Source: Sialis fuliginosa
Lineage: Eukaryota; Arthropoda; Insecta; Megaloptera; Sialidae
Reading direction: 5' to 3'
NCBI GenBank assembly: GCA_961205875.1
Contig: OY540813.1
Span: 23,903,001-23,967,000, forward strand
DNA: 64,000 nucleotides
Of this stretch, positions 28,650-40,960 are shown in pieces (positions within the stretch are counted from its first letter, which is position 1; each line of letters begins with the position of its first letter). Both the position numbers and the translations under genes were made by a program. The notes below the pieces were generated by a model. That model saw only the letters and a program-made list of their open reading frames with translations, did no database searches and was not told the origin of the DNA.

Positions 28650-28830
28650 CCTTGGCACTTTACAGAAACGGTATCTGTCACCGCTTCGCCCTTGCAAATC
28701 TATTATATGTGATTCAATACAAGTGACATGTTAGCTGTGTCGAAACGGCGCTGCGTTTTGACACAGCTAACATGTAATAGATTTGCAAGGTCAAAGCGGT
28801 GACGGAGATCGTTTCTGTAAAATGTCAAGG
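28650..28830. mobile_element. fold-back MITE (181 bp long inverted repeat)
   Basis: Nearly the whole element is one inverted repeat. The left arm begins CCTTGGCACTTTACAGAAAC and the right arm inverse begins CCTTGACATTTTACAGAAAC. The arms continue through GTCACCGCTT and CCTTGCAAATCTATTA to GCTGTGTC, and meet at a short GCGCTGCG loop. The left arm has about 20 extra bases (about 28704-28725). A target duplication could not be fixed. Confidence 0.65.
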
Positions 28831-30558
28831 CATTAAACAGGCTTCGCCTGCGTTGTACTCGTTTTTATGAACATTTATATAATTTATAATATTTGATACC
28901 ATATTGTCTGGAACAATTTTTTACTTATATTACACGTATATTTTCTATAAAAAATAGTCTCGGTTACGTGTACGAAACAAAACCGATACGAGATGTCCGA
29001 TTTATTGACAGATATTAATTAAAAATTAAAATTTTTATAAAATGCTTGAACTGAAATTCATCTTCACCTCGCCCCTGATCAGTGGCGTAACCAATTTTTT
29101 AAAAGAAGGGGCATTTACAAACAAGATTACTATTAAAGATATATTATATTATTGTGTAATCAGCTGTTCCTGATAGCTTTGACATGTGAATGTCCAATAC
29201 GACTTGTCCCCCTCTCGATCATTCTGAGAACGCCCATGTACATGCAATTATACACTAACACGTTACTAATAAGGTAACAGCTTAAAACAAAAACACAATA
29301 AAAATTTCATAATAAATAACCGCGATTAATAACAAGTGAATGTCACTTCACTATCAGATAATAAATTAAATGAAATGTCGTCCAGTAAAACAACAAAAAT
29401 CATAAACCCGTTATTACTGTCACTCAAAAGTGGTATAATTTCCAATATATTTTGTTATTATTAATATAAAATAAAAACTTAATTATAACCTTTCCTACAA
29501 TGTTATTTATACTAGGATACAAACATACACCGTGCATTATAGTGCATGTACTGCCTTCAGAGCTATAAGCACTAGGTAATATGCCCTGTATATGTATATC
29601 TTATATTGCAACATTTCTCTAGAACTAGAACGGCATATTTGTAGGTACATATACTTTGTATATAAAATTTTACATGACCTATAAATTTAAACGATATATT
29701 TTATGAACATATAAATTCTGTAATATATTATTCTTTAAATTTTAAAAAGCTATTATTTAATAGAAACAATGGGGTTAGATAATAAATAAATAAATCGATC
29801 AATATCGAATGAAAGTTTTTGACGCATATGATTTCGAATAGAAGATGAAACATATTAATTATTTTAATGTATTGATAACTGTAATTGATTAAATTAAAAA
29901 ATACATGTAATTTATAATCGAAATTATTATCAAATTGTGATACAAAATTTTATCTATACTCATTTACGTAAGAATCCTGTTGTAAATATTATTATCAAAA
30001 TATTCAATTTAATTATCTTATCGATACAATACAGAAAAATAATAGTATAGGTACTACCAAATTACAAATAATATATACCTATTATATGTTTCAAAAATAA
30101 TAATATAAATAAATAAATGTTATATTAATTAGTCCAATCTCTCAAAAAATTCAGGTACAAATTTCCTTCTTTATAAGGAGAAAACTGATATATTTAAATA
30201 GATTTATTAAAAATATAATAAAATTATATGTTTAGTAGTAAAGAATCATTCAAGTATTGCTTAGTTACATTTTCGTTAATTTTGGAACCTTACATTTACT
30301 CCCCCTCCTAAACATAATTGGCACCTAAATCACTTTTGATTTTGAACGATTCATTTTTAATAGTATTCTGTTATTAAACATACAACAGAAACACCAACTA
30401 AACATAAAACACAGTCAATTTGAATCCACATTGGCGGTGTTACGTTACAAACACGTACAAATAAAAGAAGCACAGCATCGATATCATTTCTCACATGTGA
30501 TTAACCTGGTATCTAAGACCACGTATATACGCGCCGCCGCTGCCGCTAGGCTATCGGT

Positions 30559-30560
<2 letters not shown>

Positions 30561-30590
<30 letters not shown>

Positions 30591-30592
30591 CT
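30561..30592. repeat. AC microsatellite
   Basis: CATACATA followed by about eleven AC units. The overlapping short open frames on both strands are by-products of this repeat. Confidence 0.9.
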
Positions 30593-30824
30593 TCGGTATT
30601 TTGTACAACAAAGATCTTCGAGTACCGTCTCCACTACTCTCAACACACCCGCATTGTAAACAAGAAAAACTGTCTGAGAGCGTGTGACTTGAATCATGCA
30701 GAAAATTTTATTAAATTGTGAAATTTGTACCCATATCCTGATAATTGTCATTTACAGCCTGATTTCAAAAAATAATTATTTTTTTATAATGGTGTATTTT
30801 ATGGTAATTTTAACAGTGTTTTAT

Positions 30825-31104
30825 TTCATACTAGCTGTTACCCGCGTCTTCGTTCGCGTGGAAGTTAGGTTAGGTAGGAGCTATCAGACATAAAACCCAT
30901 GAAGAATAAGGTTAAGTAATACAGATTTCTGTTATGATAGTTGATATTTTTTTATCTAATTTTTTTTCGGATTACAAAGTAGCATATGTCCTTTCTAAAG
31001 GTGCAAGCTATCTATCTTCCAAATTTCATCAAGATCGGTTCAGCGATTTAGCCGTGAAAATATAACAAACAGATACACTTTCGCATTTATAATATTAGTA
31101 TGAA
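30825..31104 (+). mobile_element. short non-autonomous Helitron-like lepidopteran repeat
   Basis: It begins TTCATACTAGCTGTTACCCG, followed by CGTCTTCGTTCGCGTGG, and ends with CTTTCGCATTTATAATATTA then GTATGAA. The inner phrase CATCAAGATCGGTTCAGCGA is typical of abundant lepidopteran non-autonomous repeats that I believe are classed as Helitron-like. The ends form a short inverted pair (TTCATACTA and TAGTATGAA). The class is from memory of the family and not proven here. Confidence 0.55.
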
Positions 31105-32774
31105 TTAGAAAAAAAAACGCATCTTATATCTAGGAATTCAAAAGCAAGATTATAAAATATATTCATTTAAATGGAAGATTTTAAAAAATAAATCACTCAT
31201 CAAATATGCTAGACAAAAATGAGATTCAATTTTGATAAATTACCCTCTCCTTTCAAAATAAATCCTACAAAACTTTTAAAACTCTGTACAATTTACGACC
31301 ACAAAATAATGAGCAACCTCACAATTCTCAACAACAGTGTATTTTTCATCCCCTATCCACAGATCAAGTGTGTGTGTGTGTGCGACAAAAACAAACAGCG
31401 TATTGTGTGAAGAAGTGGCCTGGAAGCGGGTTGAAACCTTGTTCCTTTCTCACCACATTAAAGTACCAATTAATTTGAAGGATGACTCTCCTTTCTGGTG
31501 AGATCATCTCGAGCACGTAGTTTGCGCGTCTGCAGCCTCCAATATTACCTACTCAGGTGTTTCTATCTCCCCCGCGATGTATTATTGTTATTACTGTACG
31601 ATATTGAAATTATCTCTTTACATACGTGCGTCATTATTGAAATCAACGGAAGGAGGTGTAATTTTCGATTTATTTTCTTTACTGGATCCATTTATTGTTA
31701 GTTTTGGTAATAGTCCCTATGTATGTACACTATATACATCTCTACTTTCTGTTTGTACAACTTAAATGTTTTTTTGTTTTTTTAGTAAAGACATTATTTA
31801 TCAGAAGTGGTAAGATATGTTCTGTGGACTAAACATTTAATGTTTTTTTCAGGTTAAATACGGAATTGAAATTAATTTTACTATTCTTGATTCTAATATC
31901 TACTTTAAAGTAAGGAAAAAAGAGATAAAATATTTAAACATTTAATAAAACGAGTATTTTGTGAATTATTACCTTCAAAATAGAAGTAAACTTACTATTC
32001 ATTGTCTTTTTATTAGAATTGTTGCACAGTGCCAAATCGAGACATTAATTTAAGTAATACATTATTACTCACACTATGCCAACCGAGAGGAAAACAGTAC
32101 AGCAGTAAGATTTCGAAATACACACGGGCGAATCCACGAGTAAAATCTAGTACCTATGCTAAAATATTATCGGGAATTATTGTATTTTTACTTATAATAC
32201 CAACAAAATCCCAAGAAAGAATTTACAAAAATCATAACAATAAATCACAAAAATATAATCGATAGCCTTCCAATTCCGGATTAACAACTAATCAATAGCT
32301 TTTCGATATCCGTAAAATATATTTAAAAACAGCGATAATTGGATTCGGAGGATAATTCCATTGTGCAACTGTACTGGAGTGAAAATTGTCAAGAAACCAC
32401 TTAAATTCTGAATGCAATAATCTTTAAAACTTAAATACATCACATATTAGGCCGGTAGGATTTGGCAGAATGTACTTTCCTTTCATGCGGGATTAGCCAG
32501 TCCTCAAAATGGACCCAATAAAATTGTATTTGTATTAAAGATTTAGAATATATTTTCAATTAAATACATCAACTGTTAAAGTACTACCGCAAAAGAAATT
32601 CATCTTTCTTTGGATATAAAATTGTACCTATCGAATTTTATAATGGACAATGCATGTTTGTTCGCTATTAACTTAGGTACTGAACAACTACCACAGATAA
32701 ACTTTGAACGGGGAAACGTTTTGTCAAGGAGAAGGTTTCTAGGTACTTGTTTAAACTAACTTAACTTTTTATTT

Positions 32775-32965
32775 AAACACAAAACTATCAGATTATATAA
32801 TGGACCACAACTTAATGTTACATGCAATATGGTTCCAACTAAAACAGGCATGGAAAAAAGGAGTATAATGTACATTGATTTGCGGATACATTTTAGTCAC
32901 ATAAATTTTCCAAGCAAAAGTAATTTAAAATCAGCAAAATCTTTTCAAATCTAAACTTATTGTAT
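32775..32965. repeat. dispersed repeat family C, copy 1
   Basis: TATAATGGACCACAACTTAA, GTTACATGCAATA and GTAATTTAAAATCAGCAAAA then TCTTTTC reappear in similar order at 36200-36320 and in part at about 41365-41395. The left boundary is uncertain. It may be related to the TIR element that starts at 33055, whose left flank also has ATTATATAAGG. Confidence 0.35.
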
Positions 32966-33054
32966 TTAACCACAAAAATTGTGTAAACCGGTGCATTTTT
33001 TTGTCGTAAAAACAAATTGTATTTTTTGTCCAAATATATTTTTTAATCCATTAT

Positions 33055-33607
33055 ATAAGGTATTGGCACCAGTCTTAGATCATACCCCAGTGTTGGATTC
33101 TTGGTTAATTAAATGCACTAAATTAAAAATATTTGTTGATATTTAATTACTATCATTACTAAATCATTATATATAGAAAAAACCGTAAAACGGCTTAATT
33201 TGATAACAATCGGCCAATGGATGTCTAGGTGGTAGACATTTAAACTAATTATTAGTGTAATTTATTTATTTATTATATTATCATGTTTCAAATTTCACGA
33301 TGATAACTACTACGACACAAAAGTTATAAAATAAAGTATAACTTTTGTATCGTAGTACTTATCATTTTGTAATCATTAGCAAGTGTCCATGGTTTAACTT
33401 TATCCATTACTAGAGAAAAACATAAACAAAAAAGGCTATAATTAAAAAATATATATATTTGCGGACTTTGGTAGTTAAATTGATTTAAGATAGAAGTATT
33501 TGTTTTATTAATAACATAAGTTCATGATAATTACAAAAAGAAGCCCATCAATCTCAAAAACATTATACTTTACTCTTAAAGGGGCAAAGACTGGTGCTAC
33601 TACCTTA
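33055..33607. mobile_element. TIR element of about 550 bp with internal hairpin
   Basis: The left end TAAGGTATTGGCACCAGTCT and the inverse of the right end (TAAGGTAGTAGCACCAGTCT) match at 18 of 20 positions. In the middle a hairpin has arms at 33301-33328 and 33337-33364 with 26 of 28 bases paired. No transposase frame is present, so this looks like a non-autonomous DNA transposon. Confidence 0.5.
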
Positions 33608-34100
33608 TTATTATTAAAATACATTATATCAATTTTGAGTCAAAAATTAATCATATTGTTAATATATTTAAATATATAGTTAAAATACGTATATGATTTT
33701 TTTTTCTAAACATTAACACGTAATTTTAAAAACGCTACCTTCATCAGATACTTTCCTCTAAGCATTTAATTCCGTACTCATAAAACAAAAATTAATGGTG
33801 ATTATAATGCAGGCAATTAATAAATTAGAAAATTATGTTACATTAAATATAAAATATGTAAATTGAATATTCTGTGTAGGTATATGTATGTGCAAATTAT
33901 TTTATAGATATTTATTACAGGTGCAAATTAAATTTTATTTTAAAAAGGTTAATTAATATATTGAAATAATTACAAAAAATAATAATAAAATAATATAAAC
34001 CACACATAAATTTTTGTTTTCTAATATTTGAATTACTAGCATTGGCATCTGAATATGATTAGACCAAAATTAATTAATATTTAATTAATATATTTTCAAG

Positions 34101-34232
34101 GTAAAAATCATGGGCAAAATCAGTTGATTTTTACTACAAGTATTCAGGAAGGTCCCTAATTATTAAAGTAAAAATCATGGGCAAAATCAGTTGATTTTTA
34201 CTACAAGTATTCAGGAAGGTCCCTAATTATTA
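34101..34232. repeat. exact tandem duplication, 67-bp unit, two copies
   Basis: The unit starting GTAAAAATCATGGGCAAAAT is repeated head to tail (34101-34167 and 34168-34232) with no difference over about 64 bases. Within each unit GTAAAAATCA and TGATTTTTAC form a perfect 10-bp stem. The identity implies a recent event. Confidence 0.9.
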
Positions 34233-35889
34233 TACTAAAAGTCTTAATCTTGAAGTCCATAAATCATAGATAGGTGCTTCCGTTATTATCTTGGATTAAA
34301 AAACAAGAATTGCATATTTTATAAAATAACCTACTAAAGGTTGTTGAAAATATGCCAAATAAAAAAAAGTTATAGTGTTTCATATATAGAAATGTCAATT
34401 TAGATACTCCTACATATTCTCTTACTGTAGTAAATAATAAAATTAAATCCGATCTTTTAAATTGAAAAACAACCCCATCAGAAACCATCACCAATTTATA
34501 GTAATAAACTCTAAAATTATACTTCTTTAGAGATAAACAAAGTAATTTAACCATATATATAGAAATAGGCATCAAAAATCATTTATAGTTTTAAGACAAA
34601 ATTAATTAATTTATACTCACAAAATACTACACTCCGCCACTGATTGACAAGCGTATCAAATAGATAAACCCATTCCGATAGAAAAACTAAACGAACCATC
34701 TATAAATCGATTTAAAACCGTAATAAACAACATTTTCATGCTCGTATAAAACTGCCCTTCGATTAAGAAGACCCCAGCCAAATAAATTAGTTTAAAATCA
34801 ACCCCTAATAAATTGGTTTCGAAGCATGTAAGTTTAAAAGTTATATAAGATTACGGTAGAGTTGTTTCAGCGGGTGTGGAACGCGCTCACTGTTACATTA
34901 TTTAATTGGCTGATTTTATTTCTGTGAACATTTAAGGATGTGTATAACATATTTTAAAATTGGGCAATTTTCTACATGATTAGATTCACATATAGAGGGT
35001 GCAGTTTATGAATGAGCTGATACTTGAATTAACTATTCCGATGCCTATGTGATCAAATGAAATTATCTTAAGCTAAAATTAACTTGCTCTACTTTTTAAT
35101 TTTGTTCTCAGTACTTGAATTACTTTTCAGAAATATGTAAACAAAGTATGATTATTTATTATAGCGTCATAAAAAAAGTCTTGTACTCTTAACCAGATTA
35201 TGTGTTTCTTACGAATTTTTGAACGCTAAAAACGAATTTGACATTAAAAATGCTTGCTCGCCGATAAAATTTTTTGCTATCGTCAAAAAATAAATGAAAA
35301 ATATACATCAATTGTGAAAGCTGACTTTTAAAGATCAGATTTTTCCCTTCAATTTTTTTTTTTTTTGCATCGCTGTACGGCCATTTTAAAAGTATTTTAC
35401 TAGACGAACAAATATTCTTAAAAAAATTTGGAAAACTGAAAATATTTTCTTCATAAATCGGTCAAAAATGATCATACAGCTATACAAAACAATATAATAC
35501 AAGCAAATGAAAAAATAATTTATTGGAGGCTTTCAAAATTTATATTTTATTATTGTTTTGCAATTTTTTGACGATCGAAAAAAAATTGGAGGTTGTAGCA
35601 GGTTTTTTGTTATCGAATTTGTTTTTCAGTTGTTTTTTTGCGCAGATGTGTTATCAGTTAATAAAGTAAGTATTTTCATATCAATTGTGTTGTAAAAAAA
35701 ACTTCTTCGGGCAAGTGAGGTCTTTTTATATATTCCATTAGAACAACAGTTTGTTTCAAGGTGAGCAAAATTAAATTTTCCACATAAAAATGCACCAAGT
35801 ACTAGGCCTTCAGGCATTTTCTAACACTCGTACTACGTGTGTAGGAGTCTCGACATCCGGACTTTTAATTTCATTACTGTATAATAATT

Positions 35890-36090
35890 AATTACGTCAT
35901 GGTAGCGTAATTATATGTAAAATGGCGGACGCGCCGGTCGATTGTTTCAGCCTTCCTAGCGTGTTTACACTCGGTATTGTTCGAGGCGCGCACGCAAGCC
36001 GCTCATGTCAACTATTTGTTTGATTTTATTATTATTATTATTTATAGAAAACTGCATGCGGACGGCGAAATGTCAATACTGTTGGGATAG
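35890..36090. promoter_or_regulatory. GC-richer regulatory candidate in intron 3
   Basis: The patch contains AAAATGGCGGACGCGCCGGT (35920-35939; the inverse includes a Pho/YY1-like GCCATTTT), TTCGAGGCGCGCACGCAAGC and GCATGCGGACGGCGAAATG. It is strongly set off from the flanks by base composition. No frame or repeat explains it. Confidence 0.3.
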
Positions 36091-36194
36091 GAATGTTGTG
36101 GGATGTGCACACACTCATAAATTAATCTACTACAAATATACAGAACCGTAATGTACTTTATAGGTCAAGTGTAACTAAAACCCGATCAAACTAA

Positions 36195-36325
36195 CCGATT
36201 TTATAATGGACCGCAAATTAAATTTTACATGAAATAGTCTGATCCAGGAGAATATTTTGATTATCTTAAAAACATGCAAAATCAATTTAAAATTACCATA
36301 ATCTTTAACTTATTGTCAAGTGACA
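36195..36325. repeat. dispersed repeat family C, copy 2
   Basis: ATAATGGACCGCAAATTAAA, TTTACATGAAATAGTC and AAATTACCATAATCTTTAAC then TTATTG match copy 1 with many differences. No coding potential. Confidence 0.3.
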
Positions 36326-38414
36326 TACATTATTAATGATTTATTTTAAATATTAGCTCGAATTTAAGAGCTTATTACTGGGAAAGAATTAGACAAGTTA
36401 TTTAAATAAAAACCTATAACCCACAATAAACTTTTTTTAATTCAAGCCCCTTTGAACTCAAAATATTTAATTATATCCGAAATTTCAATATGTACAGATT
36501 TTTGGTCGTAAGAATAATCAAAAACAATTTTTCATATTTAATTGGTCCACGAACAAGTTATAGTAATAAATAATTTGTCCTTCAAACAAAAAATAATTCA
36601 AGTAACAATTTGAAAACAATGAACAAATCGCCATAGACTAAAAATAAGTGAATTATGACCGGTTTCACCTAATATTTTGGGAGACTCTGATTGTCAAATA
36701 AAGAGTTGGAGGTAAACTATATATAACTAACTGTTAATGAAACCAGACATCACTGACCGACTAAAATTTTATTTTATTTATCCTACTTTTGGTTGGAGCA
36801 AAATAATTCATTAGTACGGACCTGCATTCATATATGTCACATGATTCTATCATTGTTTCATACATTGCACATTGATTGTTATCGTTTATATTTACTCAAC
36901 AGAATATGCACTTGTTATGTAGAATATTATGTAAAAAATTGTTTGTTTAATTTTTATATAAATGTGTGTTTCTAACTCGATTTTACCATGCATATTGCAT
37001 ATATTTGTTATTGTATTACGTATAGTATAATAGTTTTTCATATTTAAATTGAGAGTCTATATTTTGGTGTGAAGGATCTGATTCTACATAAAAAATGAGA
37101 ACATTTTGTTCGGAATATTTTATAATCCGAGGCGATTTTTAAATTTTTTTATCTTAACTTTTTTATTTAATAAAATTGTCTGAAGATTCAAACAAGAGAT
37201 TCTTATTTTTTCACGTAAAATCAGATTCTTAAAACTAAAATGTAAAGTATCACTTAAAAGAAAGGTTACCATTGGAAAAACCATTCAAAATCATCCACAA
37301 ATAAAAAAATAAAATTATGGTGATATTTCCCCTTCCAAACTGAGAATTTTTAAGCTGAAATGTTTTTCTGGAAGCAGCTTCATTTTTTAAATAAAAATTC
37401 ATAACGTTTTGTTTTGGACACTGACAAAAACCAAAAAAAAAATTCATCATAAATAGTACCTATATACCTATAAAAAATCGATTTGGTTTAAATAAAAAAA
37501 AGTTTCTAACCTTTTTTCAAATGCATTTTCCCTTTATATTCATATATGTGTATAAATGCATGGTAGTATTTAATATATGTATACAAATACAATACAATAT
37601 AACTAAAAACATATAGCCAGTACTCACGCGATAGTTCATTTGCACTATTTTTATATGTCTCATATTGCAAACATTATTTATGCATATGAAAATAATATGT
37701 TTATATTTTTCTGATAGTTTTTAATTTAATTATTAGAAATTTAACTATCAATTACGTTATTTCTACTCGAACAAAGTATTAATTAAACATAATAATAAAA
37801 AAATGTTAACATATTTATAAATTATTGCTACATTTACTTAAAAAAGTACGAAATTATTAAATTTTGTTATTTAGTTCATAAAAATTGATGTGTTAATTGA
37901 AATAATTAGCATACCATTTAAGAAATTCATAAATTTCAGTGTATAGCATCTGCAAGCCGAATAATTCTCGACAACATGGAAACCAGCGATGTGGATAAAA
38001 TGAAATAATTAGACTGTGTAGGTGAAAACAATTAAAAAACCTCAGCATTGTTACTGACGGATGTTACGTCACAGAAAAAATAAAAAGAAAATCTTGTACA
38101 TTTAAATGTATAATAAAAGTTGAGTTCTCAGACACTTTTTATTCCCCCGTTTTATTATTTATTATTGTAAACGAGCCGTTACGGATTGGTGCACACTCAA
38201 AAACATGGTACATGTGCAAGGTAAAAAATGTACGTGTCAAAAATGAAAACCAAAACACATCCAAAAACTTTGTGTGTATGTTATATCAAAGTTAATGTCA
38301 GGAGTCTACTAAATACTAAATATTATTGGATATTCTTAAAAAATTATAAAAAATATATCTCCTTCCAGCTAATCAGTAAATAATTTAAGATATTACCCTA
38401 TACATTAAACTTAA

Positions 38415-38860
38415 TCTCCCTGCAGCTACTAGTTTAGTTATTTATTGTAGAAATTATCTAATCAGTAAAAAATTATCATCACGTTAATTGACCCAGATTT
38501 TTGTTTTGTCCAATCAATAAAAAGTTTTCGTCGCGAAGATTGACTCAAATTTTAGTTTTGTCAGAGATTGACTTAACGAATAATAGCATATTGTTGAGGA
38601 GATTGGCCAATGTTTTAATGATATCTCTTTGCAACTGCAAGTTATGTTTTTTTTTTACAAATTATTTAGTTAGTAAAAAGTTATCATCATTTAGATTGAC
38701 CCAAATTTTAGTTTTTTTTCAGAGATTGGCCTATATTTTAGTTTATATCTCAACGCAGCTACTTATTTAATTCTATATTTAACAAATTATGTAATCATTA
38801 AAAAGTAATCACAATTTTAGTTAACCTAAACAATTGTAGTATACTGTTGAGGAGATTGAT
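38415..38860. repeat. degenerate minisatellite, about 55-bp sub-units
   Basis: The words (A/T)GTAAAAA(G/A)TTATCATCA, GATTGACCCAAATTTTAG, TTTTGTCAGAGATTGAC and ATCTC..CGCAGCTACT recur from 38415 to 38860, in units of about 55 bp and perhaps a higher-order unit of about 200 bp. TGTTGAGGAGATTG occurs at 38593 and again at 38846. No protein. Confidence 0.55.
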
Positions 38861-39633
38861 GATTTTTTTGTACAAACTGTACAAAAAAAGTCATTTTTTC
38901 AGACAGTTAACTAATTACTGTTGAGGAAGTCAAAAAAAAGTTTTGTCTAAAAATAAAGAATATCCGATAAAATTAGGATTTATCGACTTTTTGACATTTT
39001 TTGTAACATATAAATACACATACACATATAAAAAATCACGTGTGGTGGTGGTAGTTATCAAAAACCGGTGTAGACGGAAAAAGCTCAAAAATGTAATCCA
39101 GTGCATACGATTCGCAAAACATAACAAAACGAAAATAATAAATAAGTGAATATAAATAAAAAATAATGTGTCAAATTATAGAATAACAAAATAAAAATAA
39201 AAGTAAGATCTTTTTCAGTTTTTTGCAATAATTATTCTAGAATGTTAGTTGCAATATATTTGTAATAAAATAATGTGGAAAAATGTTTTAATTGAAAAGA
39301 ATATAATAGCCAATTAAATTATCATTATATGTAATGCTACATTATGATATCGTTATAGTGCATACTTTTTGCAATTTACTAAGAATTTTTATTAGGATGT
39401 GATTATATTTTATTTTATAGCAGTTTTAATGTCAGAAATAATAAATTTGGTAAATATTTGGGAGATAAAATTTGAGTTAGTATTATTGTTAGTTAGTAGT
39501 GTTATAAAAAAACTAATAAGACCTCTTCAAATAAAACGAAAAAATAAATGTTAAATTATAATAAAAAATAAATAAAAATAAATTATATGAAAGAAATAAT
39601 AAAAACAAAAAAAAAAACGAACAAAAATCTTAC

Positions 39634-40296
39634 CGGCACTGGTTCTGGATTTATTCCTAGCTTTGTTGTTTGGCGAGGCTGCTGCGCTAGGCGCGGTCAC
39701 GTGCCCCTTGACAGAGCTATATATAGCGCCGTTATGTATACCATGGTGTACATACGAGCCGGGGTATGCGGCCGACGAGGAATCAAAAGCCGAAGAGTTA
39801 AACATGCCGTTGTCTATATTATTTCGATCTGAGTAATGATCGGTACCTTCCCGCTGTTTGACGTTCTGCTGAGCGCTCAGGAGATTAGCGGCGGAGGGCT
39901 TAACGTCCATGGAGCAGGCCCCGTTGCCTCCGCCGTTCTGGGAGTCCGGGTGGTGCATGAAAGCGACGCCCATCGCGTGCGCCACGGCGTTCTGGTACTC
40001 GCTGGTGGTGCCGGAGCCTGAAGACGTCGGCACGATCGAGTCGGGCGTGCTGTCTTTAGGAGGCGTTGGCGGGAAGCTGAACAGATTGTGCGCCTGCGCG
40101 GCCGTCTGCGATCCAGGCGACTGCGACTTGTCCGGATCGCCCCCTCCCCCGCCCCCACCGCCGCCACCACCTCCACCACCGCTGAACGGCACCCACGGGT
40201 TCGAATGAGTCAGAGGCTTGGACGTGTCTGTCAACCACGGGTGGAGCGTCGTGTGAAAGTGGGGCCGGCACACGTTACTCGACGACATTCGCGACG
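39634..40296 (-). CDS. grn: grain-type GATA factor, second coding exon (residues 94-314, plus first base of 315)
   Basis: This 663-bp exon has an acceptor TGATTTCAG immediately before 40296 and a donor GCCG followed by GTAAGA at 39633. It enters and leaves in phase 1. It carries motifs shared with vertebrate GATA2/3: VCRPHFHTTLHPWL (102-115), resembling the CRP..LH..PWL block; NPWVPFS (126-132), resembling NPW..SPFS; and LFSFPPTPPKD (165-175), resembling the FGFPPTPPK motif of GATA2/3. Between the second and third motifs lies a run of 14 Gly (133-146) encoded by mixed GGN codons. The remainder is Ser/Asn/His/Gly-rich. NNKARNKSRTSA, ending at residue 314, corresponds to the basic KxRxKARS stretch that precedes the first finger in GATA2/3. 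These motifs favour the GATA1/2/3 (grain) class over the GATA4/5/6 (pannier) class. An internal Met97 could start a shorter isoform. Confidence 0.92.
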
Positions 40297-40689
40297 CTGA
40301 AATCATACAATACAATGTATAACATGTCAAGTTATCACAAAGGCATAACATAAAAAAATGTACAAGCAATATTCATTATTACGCTCTTAACCAATTTAAT
40401 AAAAGCCTAGTATGACCAGTCGCCAGTCAGTCCTACTTCCCGCTCTTTTGAATCATTCAAATCACTTGATCTTGTTGTTTTTGTTGTTACCGTAGAAACC
40501 GAAATCTATCTCTCTTACTTATTGTAAATTGTTCAAAGAACATAAAGCTGCCAATAATTTTAAAAATAGTCAAATGTGTGTTGAAGATCTCAAAATAAAT
40601 AAATAAGGGTCTCATAAATAAAAAATATTCGCCAAACAATATGCATCTAATTACATTACATATTAATTCACTGCAATCATGTAATTGAG

Positions 40690-40960
40690 TACATGTTTAC
40701 ATAACTGTAGCATTCCTAAACGCGTGTTTACCAATAACGGAACCTGCCCCCAATAATCTCTAAGAATCGCTGCTTATCGAATGCATTGAATCGTCCAGTC
40801 AGTAACAACAAATTACATTATCGATCCCAGATCTTAACCAGTGATAACAACCGAGTGTCTCCACCCCCGCGGCCGCGCTGTCCGTGAGGGTCACTACCCG
40901 CACACACACTTAAACACACATACACACATACATACTTGTGTCTGCGCCGTTGGCGTTTGG
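40690..40960 (-). promoter_or_regulatory. grn: possible alternative promoter upstream of exon 3
   Basis: About 400-650 bp upstream of exon 3 (minus strand) a patch contains CCCCCGCGGCCGCGCTGTCC (40865-40884), CCAATAACGG, CCAATAATC, ACCAGTGATAACAA and an AC-repeat. Such GC-rich patches are rare in this window. A transcript starting here could begin translation at Met97 in exon 3. No start-site motif is certain. Confidence 0.2.

Noticed and set aside
34264-34575. 103-codon minus-strand frame
   Set aside because: Composition is Phe/Tyr/Leu/Lys-rich as expected from random A/T-rich DNA. There is no domain, no splice context and no GC rise.
35170-35640. A/T-rich stretch with repeated TTTTTTGACGATCG-like words, possibly a mobile element
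   Set aside because: No terminal repeats, duplications or coding frames could be found.
39836-40300. Several open frames on both strands overlapping exon 3
   Set aside because: They are other-frame shadows of the GC-rich exon; the poly-Pro/Arg content comes from the GGN run. Only the minus frame with FPPTPPKD links to the zinc-finger exon in phase.
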